Below the pieces are notes generated by a model that was not told the origin of the DNA, did no database searches, and saw nothing but the letters and a program-made list of their open reading frames with translations. From contig CAYOBN010000005.1 of assembly GCA_964402175.1 (NCBI GenBank), positions 1-64,000 on the forward strand: a DNA stretch of 64,000 bases, written 5' to 3'. Positions 28,278 through 36,912 of this stretch are shown here, one piece after another. Every line of letters begins with the position of its first letter. Positions within the stretch are counted from its first letter, which is position 1. The DNA is from JAWKUK01 sp964402175. Its GTDB lineage: Bacteria; Planctomycetota; UBA1135; GCA-002686595. The translations under genes and the position numbers were made by a program.

Positions 28278-29194
28278 CACTCTGCGGACTCACCGGGAAG
28301 GAAGCCGCCCAGCGCCAGCGCCATCTCGTCCAGCGCCGCGCGTGTGGCGTCGCGCCAGGCCATGCCAGGGCGCTCCTTGTACGCAAACAGGAGGCCGCGC
28401 GACGAGTTCACCAGCGCCGCGCCGGGTGAACCGCCGGCGAACGCCGGCGCGACGTCCGCGGCCCCGCCGCCCTGCGCGCCATAACCCGGGATCAGGAACG
28501 GTGTGCGCGGCAAACGCGTGCGGAAGCGCGCCAACTCCGCAGGATGGGTCGCTCCGATCACCGCGCCGACGCTGGAGAGCCCGCACTCGCCGACGAGCGG
28601 CGCGCCCCAGCGCTCGACGAGGTCTGCGACGCGCTCGGCGAGGCTCGGCGAGCCTCCGGCTTGCAGCTCCTCGCTCGAGGGGTTCGAGGTGCGCACGAGC
28701 ACGTAGAGGCCTGCGCCGCGCTCGCGGCACGCCGTGAGGAACGGCTGCAGCGAATCGGTGCCGAGGTACGGATTCAGTGTCACCGCATCGCACAGCGTGC
28801 GCGGGTCCGTGCCCGGCGCGCCCGTCAGGAAGGCCTCGGCATAGGCCGCCGCGGTGGTACCGATGTCGCCGCGTTTCACATCGCCGATCACCAAGAGGCC
28901 AGCGTCGTGCGCCGCTGCACAGACGCGCTCCCACTGGACGACGCCGTCGGCGCCCAAAGCTTCGAAGAACGCGGACTGGGGCTTCACCGCGGCGGCGCGC
29001 GCGGCGGTGACCTCGATGACGTCGACCAGGAAGTCCCCCATCGCGCGGGCGCGCTCGCTGCGGGTCGCGCCTGGGTCGTGTACGGCCACGTACTCCGGAG
29101 GGATGCTGGCGAGGTGCGGGTCCAGGCCGACGAGGCAAGCGCTGCGCTTGGTGCGGATGGCCTCCGCGAGGCGATCGGGGAAGGGGCGGATCAT
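28277..29194 (-). CDS. pyrF: Orotidine 5'-phosphate decarboxylase, type 2
   Basis: The product has 305 residues, typical of group-2 PyrF. Landmarks include ACLVGLDPHL near the start, AAVKPQSAFFEALG, the active-site region VIGDVKRGDIGTTAAAYAEAFL with the catalytic Lys/Asp set, and VRTSNPSS. It converts OMP to UMP in pyrimidine synthesis. The start ATG at 29194 precedes MIRPFPDRLAEAI. It follows hemW by 59 nt and overlaps bshC by one base. The operon mixing pyrimidine, heme-related and thiol genes looks like housekeeping linkage. Confidence 0.93.
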   Translation of the reverse strand: MIRPFPDRLAEAIRTKRSACLVGLDPHLASIPPEYVAVHDPGATRSERARAMGDFLVDVIEVTAARAAAVKPQSAFFEALGADGVVQWERVCAAAHDAGLLVIGDVKRGDIGTTAAAYAEAFLTGAPGTDPRTLCDAVTLNPYLGTDSLQPFLTACRERGAGLYVLVRTSNPSSEELQAGGSPSLAERVADLVERWGAPLVGECGLSSVGAVIGATHPAELARFRTRLPRTPFLIPGYGAQGGGAADVAPAFAGGSPGAALVNSSRGLLFAYKERPGMAWRDATRAALDEMALALGGFLPGESAE

Positions 29195-29253
29195 ACGTCG
29201 CCGGCGATGGTATCCGCCGCGGCTCGCCGTTTCTGGCGCGGAGCGCACGAGGC

Positions 29254-30441
29254 TCACACGAGCCCGTCGAGGAAGCGCCGCGCGATCGCGTCGGCCACGG
29301 GCAGCCCTCTGGGTGTCAGCCGCACGCGGCCCGCGTGCTCCTCCAGCAGGCCGAGCGCGATGTGCTGGTCCGCGATCGCGCGCGCGGCCGTCTGGCCGTC
29401 GGCGTCGACGTCGGCGATCGCGCGCGCCGCGTCCGGGTCGACCCCCTCGGTGAGGCGCAGCCCGAGCCACCACGTCTCGCCGAGCCTCTGGAGCGGCTCC
29501 GGCGCATCGAACCAATCGAGCGCGACCCCACCGGACTCGACGCGGCGCTGGTACGGCACGATCGCGCGCGGGTTGCCCGCGCGGACGTGCGCCACCTTGC
29601 TGACCGCGCCGGGGCCGAGGCCCACATAAGCGCCGTTGCGCCAATAGTTCACGTTGTGCGCGCAGGCTTCGCCCGGGCGCGCATAGTTGGAGACCTCGTA
29701 GGCGCCGAGGCCCGCCTGCGCCGTCAGCTCGCGCGTGGCGGCGAACATCTCGAGCTCGACCTCTTCGGGCGAACGCGAGAGGCGGCCCTGATCCAGCCAG
29801 CGCTTGAAGCGTGTGTCCTCTTCGAACGTCAGGTTGTAGGCGGACAGGTGCTCGGGGCCGAGGTCCAGCACACGCTCGAGATCGCGGGCCCAATCCGCCG
29901 CGGTCTGGTCCGGGATCGCGTAGATCAAGTCGACGTTCAGGCGCTCGACGCCGGCTGCGCGCGCCGCTTCGAAGGCGCGGAACGAATCCGCCGCGGAGTG
30001 CACACGACCGAACAGCGCGAGGGTCGTGTCATCGAGGCTCTGGAAGCCGATCGAGAGCCGCGGCACGCCAAGGTCGAGTAGCGCACGCGCTTTGTCGCGA
30101 TCGAGGCTCTCGGGATTGCACTCGGCCGTGACCTCGCGCGCGGAATCGCGCCAGCCCGTCAGCGTATGCAGCCCGTCGAGCAGCCTCGTGAGCTGCGCCG
30201 CGCTGAGCAACGACGGTGTGCCGCCGCCCAGGAACACCGTGCGCGGCGCGCGCGGCGCACGCACCGCGGCCTCGGCGAGGATCGCCTCGACCATGCCGTC
30301 GACATCCCAGCGGTTCGGCTCGGGGCCGCCGCGCTCGACCGGAACGCTGAAGAAGTCGCAGTAATGGCACTTCGCCGCGCAGAACGGCAAATGCACGTAG
30401 AGCGGCGTCCCGTCGAGCGGCGGCGCGAGCGCTTGTGTCAT
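29254..30441 (-). CDS. hemW: Radical SAM heme chaperone HemW
   Basis: The product has 395 residues. The radical SAM cluster motif is CAAKCHYCDF (C-X3-C-X2-C-X-F), near residues 21-30 after MTQALAPPLDGTPLYVHLPF. Other landmarks are VFLGGGTPSLLS, TAECNPESLD, RLSIGFQS, HLSAYNLTFEEDT and the tail HNVNYWRNGAYVGLGPGA. HemW lacks the extra N-terminal features of oxygen-independent coproporphyrinogen oxidase HemN and delivers heme to targets such as respiratory enzymes. The start at 30441 overlaps the preceding anchored-protein gene by four bases (ATGA). Confidence 0.9.
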   Translation of the reverse strand: MTQALAPPLDGTPLYVHLPFCAAKCHYCDFFSVPVERGGPEPNRWDVDGMVEAILAEAAVRAPRAPRTVFLGGGTPSLLSAAQLTRLLDGLHTLTGWRDSAREVTAECNPESLDRDKARALLDLGVPRLSIGFQSLDDTTLALFGRVHSAADSFRAFEAARAAGVERLNVDLIYAIPDQTAADWARDLERVLDLGPEHLSAYNLTFEEDTRFKRWLDQGRLSRSPEEVELEMFAATRELTAQAGLGAYEVSNYARPGEACAHNVNYWRNGAYVGLGPGAVSKVAHVRAGNPRAIVPYQRRVESGGVALDWFDAPEPLQRLGETWWLGLRLTEGVDPDAARAIADVDADGQTAARAIADQHIALGLLEEHAGRVRLTPRGLPVADAIARRFLDGLV

Positions 30442-31568
30442 GGGACGAAGAGGTCGAGGCGAGCGTCGAGCTGCGCTTCGAGTGAGACCTCGCCCGAGGC
30501 CAGGTTCTTCACCGCACCGGCCGCGGCTCGATCGAGCCACGTCGCCCGCACGAGGTGCGGCAGCGCCGCGAGGCCTTCGAGCTCGAAGACGAGCGGCTCG
30601 GGCGCGTCCAAGCCGAGGGGCGCGCAGCGCGCGTGCAGCGCGACGGGGCTGCGGCCCTGACCTTCGAGCCGCTGCACGACGAGGGCGTCGACGCGGCCGC
30701 GGCCAGGGCCGCGTAGGTGGACCGTCAACGTGCCCGCTGCGCGCAGCAGGGTGAGCGTGTGCTCGCCCGGCACGCGTGGATCGACGAGGGCGCGCGCGGG
30801 CGCGTAGCCCGGTGCGGAGGCCTCGAGCCAGACCGGCACACGCGAGTCGAGCCAAGGCGCGCGCACGGGCGACGCGGCGCCCGTGATGAGCGGCTCCGCC
30901 GCCGGCCGGTTCGGATCGGCGAGGGGATCCGCGGGGCCCGCGGCGACGCGCGCTCCACCGGGGCCGTCCGCGATGCGCAGCGTCACGTCGGTGAGCCCCG
31001 CGCCCGTGCCCGCGTCCGTCACGGTCACGACGATCGCGGGCCGCGCAGCGCCGATCAGCGCCATGCGCTCGGGCCGCGGCTCGAACGCGCCGGCGGGGCG
31101 CTCGAAGCGCACGGGCTCGCCATCGAGCTCGCCCCCGAGCAGCGTGACGAGCGAGCGCTCGGGCAGCTCGTGGACGAGGGTGCCGTTCGCGACCGTCGCG
31201 ACCTGCTCGCTCAGCTCGCCGCCCGCGTAGACGCGCAGGCGCACCTCTCCACGCAGCGCGGGCCGTACGCCGCCGTCCGGCGCGGCGAGGTACACGTTCG
31301 CGGAGAGCTGCACCCTGCCGCCGAGCGGAGGCGGGGGCGGCGGGGCCTCTGTGCGCGGCCGCACGGCCGCGGCTCGGCCCGCGTCGGGCGCGGTCAGCGG
31401 CTGCACGGGTTCCGGCTCGGGCTCAGCCGGTGCGAGCGTCCCGTCCGGCGTGGGGGCCACGGCGCCGCTGTCGGTCGGCGGCGGCACCGGGCCGAACAGC
31501 CCGAAGCCGATCACGGCCAGGGTCGCTGCGAGCGCGAGGAGGAGGAGCAGGAGCCGCACGCCGGGCAT
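30438..31568 (-). CDS. Membrane-anchored secreted protein with Pro-rich linker, unknown function
   Basis: The product has 376 residues. One hydrophobic N-terminal helix (about residues 4-27, RLLLLLLALAATLAVIGFGLF) acts as signal anchor. It is followed by a Pro/Glu-rich linker to about residue 85 and beta-sandwich-like modules (for example AIVVTVTDAGTGAGLTDVTLRI and HTLTLLRAAGTLTVHL) that resemble carboxypeptidase-regulatory-like folds. No catalytic motif is seen. It overlaps hemW by four bases and follows the sigma-factor gene by 54 nt, so it appears to be in a minus-strand operon with them. Function unknown. Confidence 0.65.
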   Translation of the reverse strand: MPGVRLLLLLLALAATLAVIGFGLFGPVPPPTDSGAVAPTPDGTLAPAEPEPEPVQPLTAPDAGRAAAVRPRTEAPPPPPPLGGRVQLSANVYLAAPDGGVRPALRGEVRLRVYAGGELSEQVATVANGTLVHELPERSLVTLLGGELDGEPVRFERPAGAFEPRPERMALIGAARPAIVVTVTDAGTGAGLTDVTLRIADGPGGARVAAGPADPLADPNRPAAEPLITGAASPVRAPWLDSRVPVWLEASAPGYAPARALVDPRVPGEHTLTLLRAAGTLTVHLRGPGRGRVDALVVQRLEGQGRSPVALHARCAPLGLDAPEPLVFELEGLAALPHLVRATWLDRAAAGAVKNLASGEVSLEAQLDARLDLFVP

Positions 31569-31622
31569 TGTGCCCGAGAGCTCGGGTCCGTGGGGCCGCG
31601 CGGGGGGCCGGGCCCCCAGCGC

Positions 31623-32528
31623 TCAGCCGCGGCCGTCCATGACCTCGTAGAGCTTCTGCAGCGCCTCGCGCTCGATCTGGCGGACGCGCTCACGGGTCAG
31701 GCCGACGACCTTCCCGATCTCTTTCAGCGTCATCTGCTCGCCGTCGCGCTCGCCAAGGCCGTAGCGCAGCTTCAGGATCGTCGCCTCGCGCTCGTCGATG
31801 GCGGACAGGAGCTCGCCGAGCTTGCCGAGCAAGTCGCGCTGTTCGAGGGCTTCGTCGGGCAGCTCGAAGCGCTCGTCTTCGACGGTGTCCTGCGCTTGGG
31901 TCAGGACATCGAGCGAGACCTCGCCCGCTGCGTTGGCTTCGATCGTGCGCTTCAAGAGCGGCCACGACTCGCGCGGGATCTCGAGCTCGAGCGCGACCTC
32001 TTCGACCGACGGGAGCCGTCCGAGGCGGTATTGCAGCTCGTTCGCCACGTTGCGCCACTTCGAGACCATCTCCGCCATGTAGCCGGGCACGCGCACGGAC
32101 TTCACGGTGTTCGTCAGCGCGCGTCGAATCGCCTGTTTGATCCACCACGTGCCGTAGGTGGAGAAGCGGCAGCCCGCATCGGGGTCGAACTTCTCCGCGG
32201 CTTTCATCAGCCCGATGTTCCCCTCGGCGATGAGGTCCTGCAGCGACATCCCCCGCTCGTTGTACATCTTCGCGATGGACACGACGAGGCGCAGGTTGGC
32301 ACGGATCAGGTGCTCGCGCGCAGCGAGGTCACCTGCGCGGATGCGCAGGCCGAGCTCGCGCTCCTGCTCCGCGGAGAGCAGCGGTACCTCGTTGATCTCG
32401 GTGAGGTACGTCTCGAGGCAACGTTCGGCGGAAATGGGACTGCTCCAGGTCGAGAGAGAGGTGCGCGCGGGACCCGCCCCGCACAGCCGGAGATCGACGG
32501 CGATCGCACGGGTTCTTGAGGTCCCCAT
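31623..32528 (-). CDS. RpoD/SigA-type (sigma-70 group 2) RNA polymerase sigma factor
   Basis: The product has 301 residues. It lacks region 1.1 but keeps region 1.2 (CLETYLTEINEVPLLSAEQE), region 2 (LRLVVSIAKMYNERGMSLQDLIAEGNIGLMKAAEKFD and FSTYGTWWIKQAIRRAL), region 3, and region 4 (LRYGLGERDGEQMTLKEIGKVVGLTRERVRQIEREALQKL). These domains read -10 and -35 elements, so it is a full promoter-selecting sigma factor. The first ~40 residues are unlike other sigmas and the start at 32528 is only 25 nt from the divergent HPr-fusion gene, so the true start may be later. It could be the housekeeping sigma or an alternative one. Confidence 0.88.
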   Translation of the reverse strand: MGTSRTRAIAVDLRLCGAGPARTSLSTWSSPISAERCLETYLTEINEVPLLSAEQERELGLRIRAGDLAAREHLIRANLRLVVSIAKMYNERGMSLQDLIAEGNIGLMKAAEKFDPDAGCRFSTYGTWWIKQAIRRALTNTVKSVRVPGYMAEMVSKWRNVANELQYRLGRLPSVEEVALELEIPRESWPLLKRTIEANAAGEVSLDVLTQAQDTVEDERFELPDEALEQRDLLGKLGELLSAIDEREATILKLRYGLGERDGEQMTLKEIGKVVGLTRERVRQIEREALQKLYEVMDGRG

Positions 32529-32553
32529 CGGGTAGGCTCATCCCGATCCCCGT

Positions 32554-33858
32554 ATGCCCGAAGCCTCCCTCGACAAGCTCGTCCCTGAGCAGGACTTCGC
32601 CGGCCTCCTGGCCGTCAAAGCGCGCGCGCTCCTGCGCCTCGCGGCCGCGCCCGCCGAGGCGGCGTGGACCAAGCGCCGTTATTTCGAGATCAGCTACGAG
32701 TCGGACCTCGTCGAGTCGTTCCTGGACGACTACGGCGCGCGCCGCAACAGGACCTACTCGGCGTTCACCGAGCTCGTGGCGTGCAACCGCGGCTTCTCCC
32801 TCGCCGGGCTCAGCCTCGAGCACCTCTCGCGCAGGATCCTGGGCTACGGCGTCGTCGATCGTCTGCCCGCGCTCGAGCGGCGCGCAGCGCTCGCGGACAT
32901 CGAGACCTCCCATCGTTTCGTGCGCGAGCGGCTCGAAGCTCTGCAAGGGGCGCTGCTCGACGAGGCGACCGCCCTCGGGGTCACAGCCCTGCGCCCTGGC
33001 GGCGGCCTCGCGCCGGCGGACGAAGAAGTCCGCCGATTCAAGCTGCCCCAGAACCTCGGCCACGACCGCTCCGGCAGCGACGAGCAGCGCATCGCCGAGA
33101 TCGCGACCAAGTACCTCGAAGCTGCCCAGCGCCTGGACGAGCTCGGTCTGCGCACCTTCGTCGATCCGGACGCCCGCGAGCGCTTCTTGCAGGAGCGCTA
33201 CCGCGAAGAGCACGCGCGGGTCATGGAGGCGGGGGTGCACAACCTGCAATCCGCGTACGACACCTACGTCAAGAACACCGTCTACGAGTCGACCGATGAG
33301 CGCCTCCCGCGGCTGCGCGGTCACATCTCGGCGACGCTGCACCTCCTCGAAGCAGCGACCCAGCTCACCCACTTCGTCGAGCGCCACGAGCGCGGCCTGC
33401 GCAGCGACCTGGTCGATCGCCGCGTGCAGTCCCTCGTCGCGCGCGTCGAAGTGCGCGAGATCACCGTCGAGAAGCTCCTCGTCTGGGCCAGGCTCTACAT
33501 GGCCGCCGGCCGCCGCATCGCGGAGCAGATCGTGCCCGCGTACACACGCAGCGGCGAGGTCACGATCGACCTGGCCGAGGACGTCTACCTGCACGCCAGG
33601 CCCTCCGCGTTGATCGTCGGCGTCGTCGCCCACCATGGCACACCGGTGCAGATGCTGCTCGGCGAGCAGGTCTGCAACGCGGCGTCGATCCTCGAGCTCA
33701 TGGTCGCCGTCGGCGCACAGCCCGAGGCGCGGCGCGTCGTCTTCCGTGGGGACGAGCGGCCCCTCGCCGACCTGCGCCGGCTCTTCGATGCGGGGTGCGG
33801 CGAGCGGGGCCTCGAAGCGCTGCCGCCCGAGCTCTCGTACCTGCGCCGCGGCGGCTGA
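32554..33858 (+). CDS. HPr-domain protein fused to a large helical N-terminal domain
   Basis: The product has 434 residues. Residues 1-330 are helix-rich with charged heptads and no family I can name. Residues about 334-422 form an HPr-like domain: EVTIDLAEDVYLHARPSALIVGVV, with His347 in LHARP at the PTS phospho-histidine site, and AASILELMVAVGAQ with Ser378 at the position of the regulatory HPr serine. The domain suggests a phospho-accepting or PTS-linked regulatory role, possibly controlled by an HPr kinase, but no PTS gene is nearby. It diverges from the sigma-factor gene with a 25-bp gap. Confidence 0.75.
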   Translation: MPEASLDKLVPEQDFAGLLAVKARALLRLAAAPAEAAWTKRRYFEISYESDLVESFLDDYGARRNRTYSAFTELVACNRGFSLAGLSLEHLSRRILGYGVVDRLPALERRAALADIETSHRFVRERLEALQGALLDEATALGVTALRPGGGLAPADEEVRRFKLPQNLGHDRSGSDEQRIAEIATKYLEAAQRLDELGLRTFVDPDARERFLQERYREEHARVMEAGVHNLQSAYDTYVKNTVYESTDERLPRLRGHISATLHLLEAATQLTHFVERHERGLRSDLVDRRVQSLVARVEVREITVEKLLVWARLYMAAGRRIAEQIVPAYTRSGEVTIDLAEDVYLHARPSALIVGVVAHHGTPVQMLLGEQVCNAASILELMVAVGAQPEARRVVFRGDERPLADLRRLFDAGCGERGLEALPPELSYLRRGG

Positions 33859-33860
33859 GC

Positions 33861-34595
33861 TCAGATGCCCAGGAACAAGCGATCGGCGAGGATCGGCGGC
33901 AGGCCGGCGCGCCGGATCCGATCCGCCTCGCGCTCGATGTCGTACGCGACGCGGCGCAGCGCGAGCTTCTTCGTCCTGGTATCCCACACCGCGTAACACG
34001 CGCGCGGGTCTTCGTCGCGCGGCTGGCCCACGCTGCCCACGTTCACCAAGGCCTTCGTCGCGAGGCCCAGGTCGACCTCGCGGTCGATCGTGTAACACGT
34101 CTCTTCCGGCGCGTCGGAGAGGCGCATGATCGACACGGGGACGTGAGTGTGACCGAGGAAACACACACAGCCGCGCAGCGCATCCAGGGACGGGTCCGCG
34201 TCTTCGGTGCTCTGGATATAGTCGAAGCGCTCCGGCTTCGCGAGCGTCCCGTGCGCCAGCGTGTAGTGCTCCGCTTCGGCGACGTACGGCAGCTCGCGCA
34301 GCCAGTCGAGCTCGTCGCGTGTGAGCGCCGCTTTCGTGAAGTCCACGGCCGCCCGCGCGTTCGGGTTGAACAGCCGGGTGTCGAGCTCGTCCAGGCAGGC
34401 CGCGTCGTGGTTGCCTTTCACCACCGTCACACACGCCTCGCGCACGAGCGCGACCACCTCGCGCGGCGCGGCGCCATAACCGACGACATCACCCACCTGC
34501 AGGACGGCGTCGATGGCCTCCTTACGGAGCGCCTCGAGCACCGCCTCCAGGGCAGCGAGGTTCGCGTGGATGTCACCGAGGATGGCGTAGCGCAT
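33861..34595 (-). CDS. Calcineurin-like metallophosphoesterase
   Basis: The product has 244 residues. All five metal motifs are present: GDIHAN at residues 7-12, GDVVGYGAAP, GNHD, the LAHGT region, and GHTHVP. The pattern matches YfcE/MJ0936-like bacterial phosphodiesterases. Such enzymes cleave phosphodiesters with two bound metals in the cytoplasm. The natural substrate is not evident. The gene is convergent with the HPr-fusion gene and overlaps the membrane-protein gene upstream by 23 nt in a different frame. Confidence 0.85.
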   Translation of the reverse strand: MRYAILGDIHANLAALEAVLEALRKEAIDAVLQVGDVVGYGAAPREVVALVREACVTVVKGNHDAACLDELDTRLFNPNARAAVDFTKAALTRDELDWLRELPYVAEAEHYTLAHGTLAKPERFDYIQSTEDADPSLDALRGCVCFLGHTHVPVSIMRLSDAPEETCYTIDREVDLGLATKALVNVGSVGQPRDEDPRACYAVWDTRTKKLALRRVAYDIEREADRIRRAGLPPILADRLFLGI

Positions 34596-35397
34596 GGGCG
34601 GAGGGCGCGCGTCGCGCAAGGAGGCACGACGCCCCCAGCAAAGCCGTGATCGGCAGAAGCGCCCCCCATCGGTGAGCCCTCTCCGCCACAAGTTCCAGTT
34701 CGGGCACCCCTTCCCCCGTCCCACCTGGCGTCGGCCACCCATGGCGGGTGATGTCGAGCGCATGGCCCAGGACCCGGCTCAGCGTGCCCTGCGCCCCGAC
34801 GGATGTGCTCGCCTCCCCCAGCCACCCTTCCGGCGCGGGCAGCGCCGGCAGCACCCAGGCGAGGAGCGGCACCGCCAGCGCCCGCGCCCCGGGCCCCACC
34901 GGCAAGCGCAGCGCGACGAGCCCGACCGCCACCCCGTGCGCCACCGCGAGCGGCAGCCCCGGCGCCAGATCCGCCAGCGCGACCCCCCGAGGCAGCAGCA
35001 CCGCCGGCGCCACTGCCGCCGCCGTCCCGAGCCCCGCCGCCCCGCACAGCACCCCGGCCTCCACCGCCACCCGCCGCCCCCAGGCCGCGCGCTCGAGGGA
35101 CCACTCCACGCGGGCCAGCAGCCCGACCCCGAAGGCCAAGCTGGCGAGCAGCGCCAGGCACCCGAGCTCGAACGCCCACTCCGCCGAAGTCGCCCCCCGC
35201 GTCGTTACCCCGAGCGGTCCCAGGAGGGCCACTGCCGGCCACAGGGCCGCGAACCCGGCCCCCGCGAGCCAAGCGAGCGGCCGCCGCCCGAGCTCCACCG
35301 CGCCCCAGCGCAGGCCCTGCAGCCACGCCCCAGCGGCTCCGAGGGGCCGCAGCGGCGGCGGCGGGTTCGGTGGTGCCAGCGGTTCGAGCGCTCCCAT
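34573..35397 (-). CDS. Hypothetical multi-pass membrane protein
   Basis: The product has 274 residues from the ATG at 35397. It has six hydrophobic segments, including AGFAALWPAVALLGPLGV, LGCLALLASLAFGVGLLARV, VAVEAGVLCGAAGLGTAAAVAPAVLL, AVAHGVAVGLVALRL and WGALLPITALLGASCLLA. The N terminus is Pro-rich (PPNPPPPLRPLG). The pattern is reminiscent of ABC-permease-like or YIP-like membrane proteins but no motif confirms it. A longer upstream reading exists but runs through GC-rich intergenic DNA. It diverges from parB; 297 bp lie between the two starts. Confidence 0.55.
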   Translation of the reverse strand: MGALEPLAPPNPPPPLRPLGAAGAWLQGLRWGAVELGRRPLAWLAGAGFAALWPAVALLGPLGVTTRGATSAEWAFELGCLALLASLAFGVGLLARVEWSLERAAWGRRVAVEAGVLCGAAGLGTAAAVAPAVLLPRGVALADLAPGLPLAVAHGVAVGLVALRLPVGPGARALAVPLLAWVLPALPAPEGWLGEASTSVGAQGTLSRVLGHALDITRHGWPTPGGTGEGVPELELVAERAHRWGALLPITALLGASCLLARRAPSAHALRHPR

Positions 35398-35670
35398 GGT
35401 GAGAGCGGAGCACCCCACGCCAGCGAGCGCAAGGGCGCGCCCGCCGTCGGCGCTGTGGACCCGGGCCCCGGTTCGTGGACTCTCGGCCCTGGGCCCGGGC
35501 CGGTGGGCCCTGGGCTTGTGGGCTGTGGGCCACGGCTTCCGAGGTCCCCGCCTCTTGCAGGGCGCGCTTGACACCCCCGGTGGCGCCCCTAACCTCGCGG
35601 CCCGCGGGCCCGGCAGGAGCACCGGCGCTGTGCGACAGGGTGTCGCATGTCGCGCCACCCCCCTCGCCTC

Positions 35671-35686
35671 GGTTCCACGTGGAACG
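35671..35686. promoter_or_regulatory. parS: parS-like palindrome in the parB leader
   Basis: GGTTCCACGTGGAACG matches the 16-bp parS palindrome at 14 of 16 positions, with the 14-bp core intact. It ends 8 nt before the parB start codon at 35695 and therefore covers the ribosome-binding region. ParB bound here could affect its own transcription or translation. The palindrome is seen, whereas autoregulation is inference. Confidence 0.75.
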
Positions 35687-35694
35687 GACGGATC

Positions 35695-36633
35695 ATGGAA
35701 CGACGACTCGGGCGTGGCCTCGGTTCATTGCTTGGACAATCGGAGACGGAGCGAAACCCTGCGGCTGCCAGCGAGTCAGAGGGCGTGAAGTCACTTCCCC
35801 TCAAAGTCATCCGTCCCAACCCGAACCAGCCCCGCAAGGTCTTCGACAGCGAACACCTCGAGGAGCTGCGCCAGTCCATCGAAGCCCACGGCGTCCTGCA
35901 GCCCATCCTCGTCAGGCCCGTCGGGAACGGCTTGTTCGAGATCATCTCGGGCGAGCGCCGCTGGCGCGCCGCACGCCTCGCCGGCCTCGAGCTGATGCCC
36001 GTGGTCGTCCGCACGGCCGACGAGAAGCAGACGCTCGAGCTCGCGATCGTCGAGAACGTCCAGCGCCGCGACCTCGACCCCATCGAGAAGGCCAAGGGCT
36101 TCCAGACGCTCGCCGAGCAGTTCGGCATGAGCCATGACACCATTGCCCAGCGCGTCGGCATGCAGCGCCCCTCCGTCGCGAACCACGTGCGTCTGCTCGA
36201 GCTTCCGCATGTGGTCCAAGAGGGCGTGTCGGCTGGCCTGATCACCATGGGCCACGCGCGCGCCCTCTTGTCGTTCGAGGGGGCCGAGGCTCGTTTGTCC
36301 GCGTTCGAGCGCGTCGTCCGCGACGAGCTCTCCGTCCGCGAGACCGAGCGCCTCGCCAAAGACGCGAGCCCCCTCGCCGCCGTGGCCGCGGAAGCCGCCC
36401 GGGCCGGGAAGGGCGAAGCCTCGAACGCGCCGGGCGGCGGCAAGGGTCTCCCGGGCCCGAAGGAGCGCGAGTCGTGGATCGCCTCGGTCGAGCAGCGGAT
36501 GCGCGACCACCTCGGCTCGAAGGTCGAGCTCGTGAAGTCCAAGGGCTACCGTGGCAAGATCACCGTCTACTTCAACGGGCGGGAGGACCTCGAGCGCATC
36601 ATCGACATCCTGGGTCCTAAGGACCTGCTCTAG
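35695..36633 (+). CDS. parB: ParB/Spo0J-type centromere-binding protein
   Basis: The product has 312 residues. The N-terminal ParB/Srx domain contains the CTP-binding GERRWRA motif at residues 86-92 and ENVQRRDLDPIEKAKGF. The central HTH (about 145-170) is MSHDTIAQRVGMQRPSVANHVRLLELP, which binds parS. The C-terminal dimerisation module lies at about 265-312 after a linker rich in Ala/Gly. The start ATG at 35695 gives MERRLGRGLGSLLG, the canonical ParA-stimulating N terminus. ParB loads at parS and slides as a clamp to build the segregation complex. Nineteen parS sites follow downstream, but parA is 10 kb away in the other orientation. Confidence 0.96.
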   Translation: MERRLGRGLGSLLGQSETERNPAAASESEGVKSLPLKVIRPNPNQPRKVFDSEHLEELRQSIEAHGVLQPILVRPVGNGLFEIISGERRWRAARLAGLELMPVVVRTADEKQTLELAIVENVQRRDLDPIEKAKGFQTLAEQFGMSHDTIAQRVGMQRPSVANHVRLLELPHVVQEGVSAGLITMGHARALLSFEGAEARLSAFERVVRDELSVRETERLAKDASPLAAVAAEAARAGKGEASNAPGGGKGLPGPKERESWIASVEQRMRDHLGSKVELVKSKGYRGKITVYFNGREDLERIIDILGPKDLL

Positions 36634-36662
36634 GGGTCCGGCAGCCGTTGCTTCCGGCAAGG

Positions 36663-36724
36663 CCGCGAAGTGGTGTCGAGGGGTGCTCGAGACCGCTCGA
36701 CCCCACTTCGCGGCGCGCGTTTTC
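36663..36724 (+). terminator. Intrinsic terminator of parB
   Basis: Arms 36663-36680 and 36696-36713 pair over 18 positions with one mismatch around a 15-nt loop. A TTTT run follows at 36720-36723. The hairpin starts 30 nt after the parB stop codon, so transcription from parB probably ends before the parS cluster. Confidence 0.65.
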
Positions 36725-36745
36725 GGGGTTCTGCGCAGAAGGTCG

Positions 36746-36787
36746 ATTTCGCCAATAGAGGCCGAATTCGGCCTCTATTGGCGAAAT
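36746..36787. repeat. Perfect 42-bp palindrome
   Basis: Arms of 21 bp at 36746-36766 and 36767-36787 are exactly complementary with no loop; the centre is GAATTC. The element is distinctly less GC-rich than its surroundings. It lies 22 bp beyond the parB terminator run and 125 bp before the first parS site of the cluster. It could form a cruciform, be a bidirectional terminator or be a dimeric protein-binding site. Function unknown. Confidence 0.9.
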
Positions 36788-36912
36788 GGATGCGAGCGAA
36801 GGGCGCGCTTCAGAGCCCACTCGCGGGCTCGTCCAAGGGGCAGTTCAACGGGCAGGTCTGCTCGCCTTCGCGTCCCAACATCCGCACGGAAAGGTGGTTG
36901 GTTCCGAGTCGC

